Shown one piece after another: positions 62,672 to 64,000 of a DNA stretch of 64,000 bases (the first letter of the stretch is position 1; each line of letters starts with the position of its first letter). The position numbers and the translations under genes were made by a program. This DNA is from JAHEME01 sp034435035 (GTDB taxonomy: Bacteria; Chloroflexota; Anaerolineae; Aggregatilineales; UBA3940), in assembly GCA_034435035.1 (NCBI GenBank), contig DAOTXW010000101.1, positions 53,837 through 117,836 of the forward strand. The letters are read 5' to 3'. A model generated the notes under the pieces. The model saw nothing but the letters and a program-made list of their open reading frames with translations. It did not search any database and had not been told where the DNA came from.

Positions 62672-63381
62672 TGGAACTGCGACAATTATGGCGGATCGCT
62701 CGCCGCCGCTGGTGGCTGATCGCCCTGCCGGCGCTGGCGGCGCTGGCCGCCGCGGCCTATAGCTATGTGCGCACCCCACCGGGCGGAGGCTTTGCCGCCG
62801 CGATTCGCTTCACCGGCGCGGAGCCGCCCGCGGGTGATGCGGCTGGCTACGAGGATTCCAGCTACTATCCGTGGCTTGCCTCCGAATATGTAGTCAACGC
62901 GCTGACCGACTGGGTGAAGACCAGCACATTTGCGGACGAAGTGAGTGCCCGGCTGGCCGCGGAAGGCATGGACATCCCGGCGGGAGCTCTGCATGGCGCC
63001 TTCGCCTCTGAAAACGAGCGCAGTGTCATGGTGCTGCACATCAGCTGGCCCGATGCTGACCAGCTCGAATCCATTGCCGGGGCGGCCTCCGCAGTGCTCA
63101 GCGAGCGCAGCGGCGCGTATTTCCCGCAGATCGGGCAGGCTGGCCTTCGGGTTGTGGCGCTGGATAAGCCATCCATCGTACCGGTGCCGCCGCCGCTCAG
63201 TGCCCGCCTGCAGCCGCTGATCCGGCTGGCACTGGGCCTGGGCGCGGGCATCTTCCTCGCCTTTCTGGTCGAATACCTGGATCCTGCCCTCCACGAGCGC
63301 CGCGATCTGGAGGCATTGGGGCTGGTCGTGCTGGCTGAAGTGCCGCGGCACCATACCGGGAGGCGCCCGGTGCGGCGATGA
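62668..63381 (+). CDS. Wzz/chain-length determinant-like membrane protein
   Basis: The 237-residue product has an N-terminal helix (~18-35) after LRQLWRIARRRWW, an extracytoplasmic region (~40-180), the Pro-rich VPVPPPLSAR hinge and a second helix (~190-210). This is the polysaccharide co-polymerase layout (Wzz-type) that sets chain length. No tyrosine-kinase domain is attached. It starts at GTG 62668, overlapping the GT4 stop (GTGA); ATG 62671 is equally possible. Confidence 0.8.
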   Translation: MMELRQLWRIARRRWWLIALPALAALAAAAYSYVRTPPGGGFAAAIRFTGAEPPAGDAAGYEDSSYYPWLASEYVVNALTDWVKTSTFADEVSARLAAEGMDIPAGALHGAFASENERSVMVLHISWPDADQLESIAGAASAVLSERSGAYFPQIGQAGLRVVALDKPSIVPVPPPLSARLQPLIRLALGLGAGIFLAFLVEYLDPALHERRDLEALGLVVLAEVPRHHTGRRPVRR

Positions 63382-63504
63382 AGGCGCCATTCTCCAGCAG
63401 CCCCCGGATGGGGTACACTAGTGTGTCGCTGCGCAGCCCGGCTGCCCGGTCTGTTTCCGCTGCGATACAACAGGGTCTGAAACCCGGCTATCAGGGAAGG
63501 TAGC

Positions 63505-64000
63505 ATGCAACTTCAAACTTATGCGCGCATCCTCTGGCGCCGCGGCTGGATCATGCTTCTGCTGGCGGTAGTGACCGCCGTGGCAGCGTTCGTGTTCAGC
63601 CAGATTCTCGAGCAGCGCGCCCCGGTCTATAAGTCAACCATCAAGATCCTCGTCCAGCCAGCCCGGACAGACTTCGGTCAAGCGCAGGCCGCCAAGACCC
63701 TGCTGCGCTCGTATGTTGCCTGGATGGACAGCAACTACCGCGCCGCCGATGTGATCGATGTGCTGCAGCTGGATATGACTCCTGAGGCGCTGCGCGGCGA
63801 TGTCACGATCGCCAGCGATGACTCGCGGCTGGTCATCCAGATCGATGTCGAGCAGCCCAACGGCGACCTGGCCAACGACATCGCCCGCACCTGGGCGGAG
63901 TTGTTCATCCAGTGGCGCAACGAAGAGAACCAGAAGGTGCGCCGCGAGGATCGGATCGATGCGCAGGTCATCGACGATCCGCGCTATGTGCTGGAAAGCC
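63505..64000 (+). CDS. Second Wzz-like chain-length determinant protein (3' cut by window)
   Basis: The visible ~165 residues start QLQTYARILWRRGWIML, with a membrane helix (~17-34), then SQILEQRAPVYKSTIKILVQPARTD, a Wzz-type extracytoplasmic start. The ORF runs off the window, so the C-terminal helix and any kinase domain are not seen. ATG 63505 has AGGGAAGG upstream. A second Wzz-like gene beside the first suggests paired length control or a co-polymerase/export pair. The 123-base gap 63382-63504 shows nothing clear. Confidence 0.8.
   Translation, partial: MQLQTYARILWRRGWIMLLLAVVTAVAAFVFSQILEQRAPVYKSTIKILVQPARTDFGQAQAAKTLLRSYVAWMDSNYRAADVIDVLQLDMTPEALRGDVTIASDDSRLVIQIDVEQPNGDLANDIARTWAELFIQWRNEENQKVRREDRIDAQVIDDPRYVLES

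Overview
The window is high-GC, gene-dense bacterial chromosome. Its gene order and regulation resemble those of monoderm-type bacteria: an hrcA-grpE-dnaK-dnaJ-prmA cluster under a perfect CIRCE operator, a tryptophan T-box in front of trpS, and a yqeY-pgpH-ybeY-dgkA cluster. It also has many lipoproteins with Pro/Thr/Ser linkers, multi-GAF sensor kinases, TPR and FHA proteins, and orphan MalK-type ATPases. Together these suggest a member of the Chloroflexota (Anaerolineae-like). That assignment is inference from gene content, not from a marker gene. I see no rRNA, tRNA, insertion sequence, prophage or CRISPR array, so this is core and ordinary accessory chromosome.

Layout. 1-5.7 kb: end of a CCA-adding enzyme, a metalloprotease-like lipoprotein, two TPR-type proteins, an FHA protein, a small unknown protein and a cupredoxin lipoprotein. 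6.0-10.3 kb: etfB-etfA and a Lon-related protease. 10.3-15.4 kb: T-box-trpS, a LmbE-type deacetylase and a two-domain VOC protein, then an S1-domain protein followed by infA. 15.4-23.4 kb (minus): hrcA-grpE-dnaK-dnaJ, a GT87-like membrane protein, prmA and an APH-type kinase. 23.5-29.2 kb: a 1351-residue hybrid membrane/GAF histidine kinase, a membrane protein and a lipoprotein. 29.2-33.8 kb (minus): yqeY, pgpH, ybeY, dgkA and an SDR-like epimerase. 33.9-38.3 kb (minus): a small membrane protein, a CBS-ACT protein, HIT, two anchored unknowns and a TPR protein. 38.4-42.4 kb: an orphan sugar-type ABC ATPase, a lone response regulator, a phosphoribosyltransferase behind a structured leader, and a second S1-domain protein. 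42.6-52.5 kb: a zinc-ribbon membrane protein, an endonuclease IV-like protein, a cupin, a PMT-like glycosyltransferase, transaldolase, a leaderless uracil-DNA glycosylase, a CPBP protease and gamma-glutamyltransferase. 52.6-57.7 kb: an uncharacterised run of small membrane protein, FHA protein, sirtuin, beta-propeller-like lipoprotein and two polytopic proteins. 58.3-64 kb: a polysaccharide cluster (rfbD, two GT2, rnhB, GT4, two Wzz-like), cut by the window edge.

How the parts work together. The heat-shock operon should be repressed by HrcA acting at CIRCE. TrpS should rise when uncharged tRNA-Trp binds the T-box. S1 and IF-1 are probably co-transcribed for translation initiation. PgpH and CBS/ACT proteins point to nucleotide signalling, the FHA proteins to Ser/Thr phosphorylation whose kinases lie elsewhere. 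The 58-64 kb genes should build and control the length of a surface polysaccharide containing a 6-deoxyhexose. Many promoters show the same sigma-70-type architecture with a 17-bp spacer, and many genes start at GTG or TTG.

Most promising for follow-up: the PRTase leader at 40238-40353 with mutually exclusive hairpins, the FHA-sirtuin-lipoprotein-permease run at 52631-57673, and a possible small RNA with an anti-Shine-Dalgarno tract before etfB.
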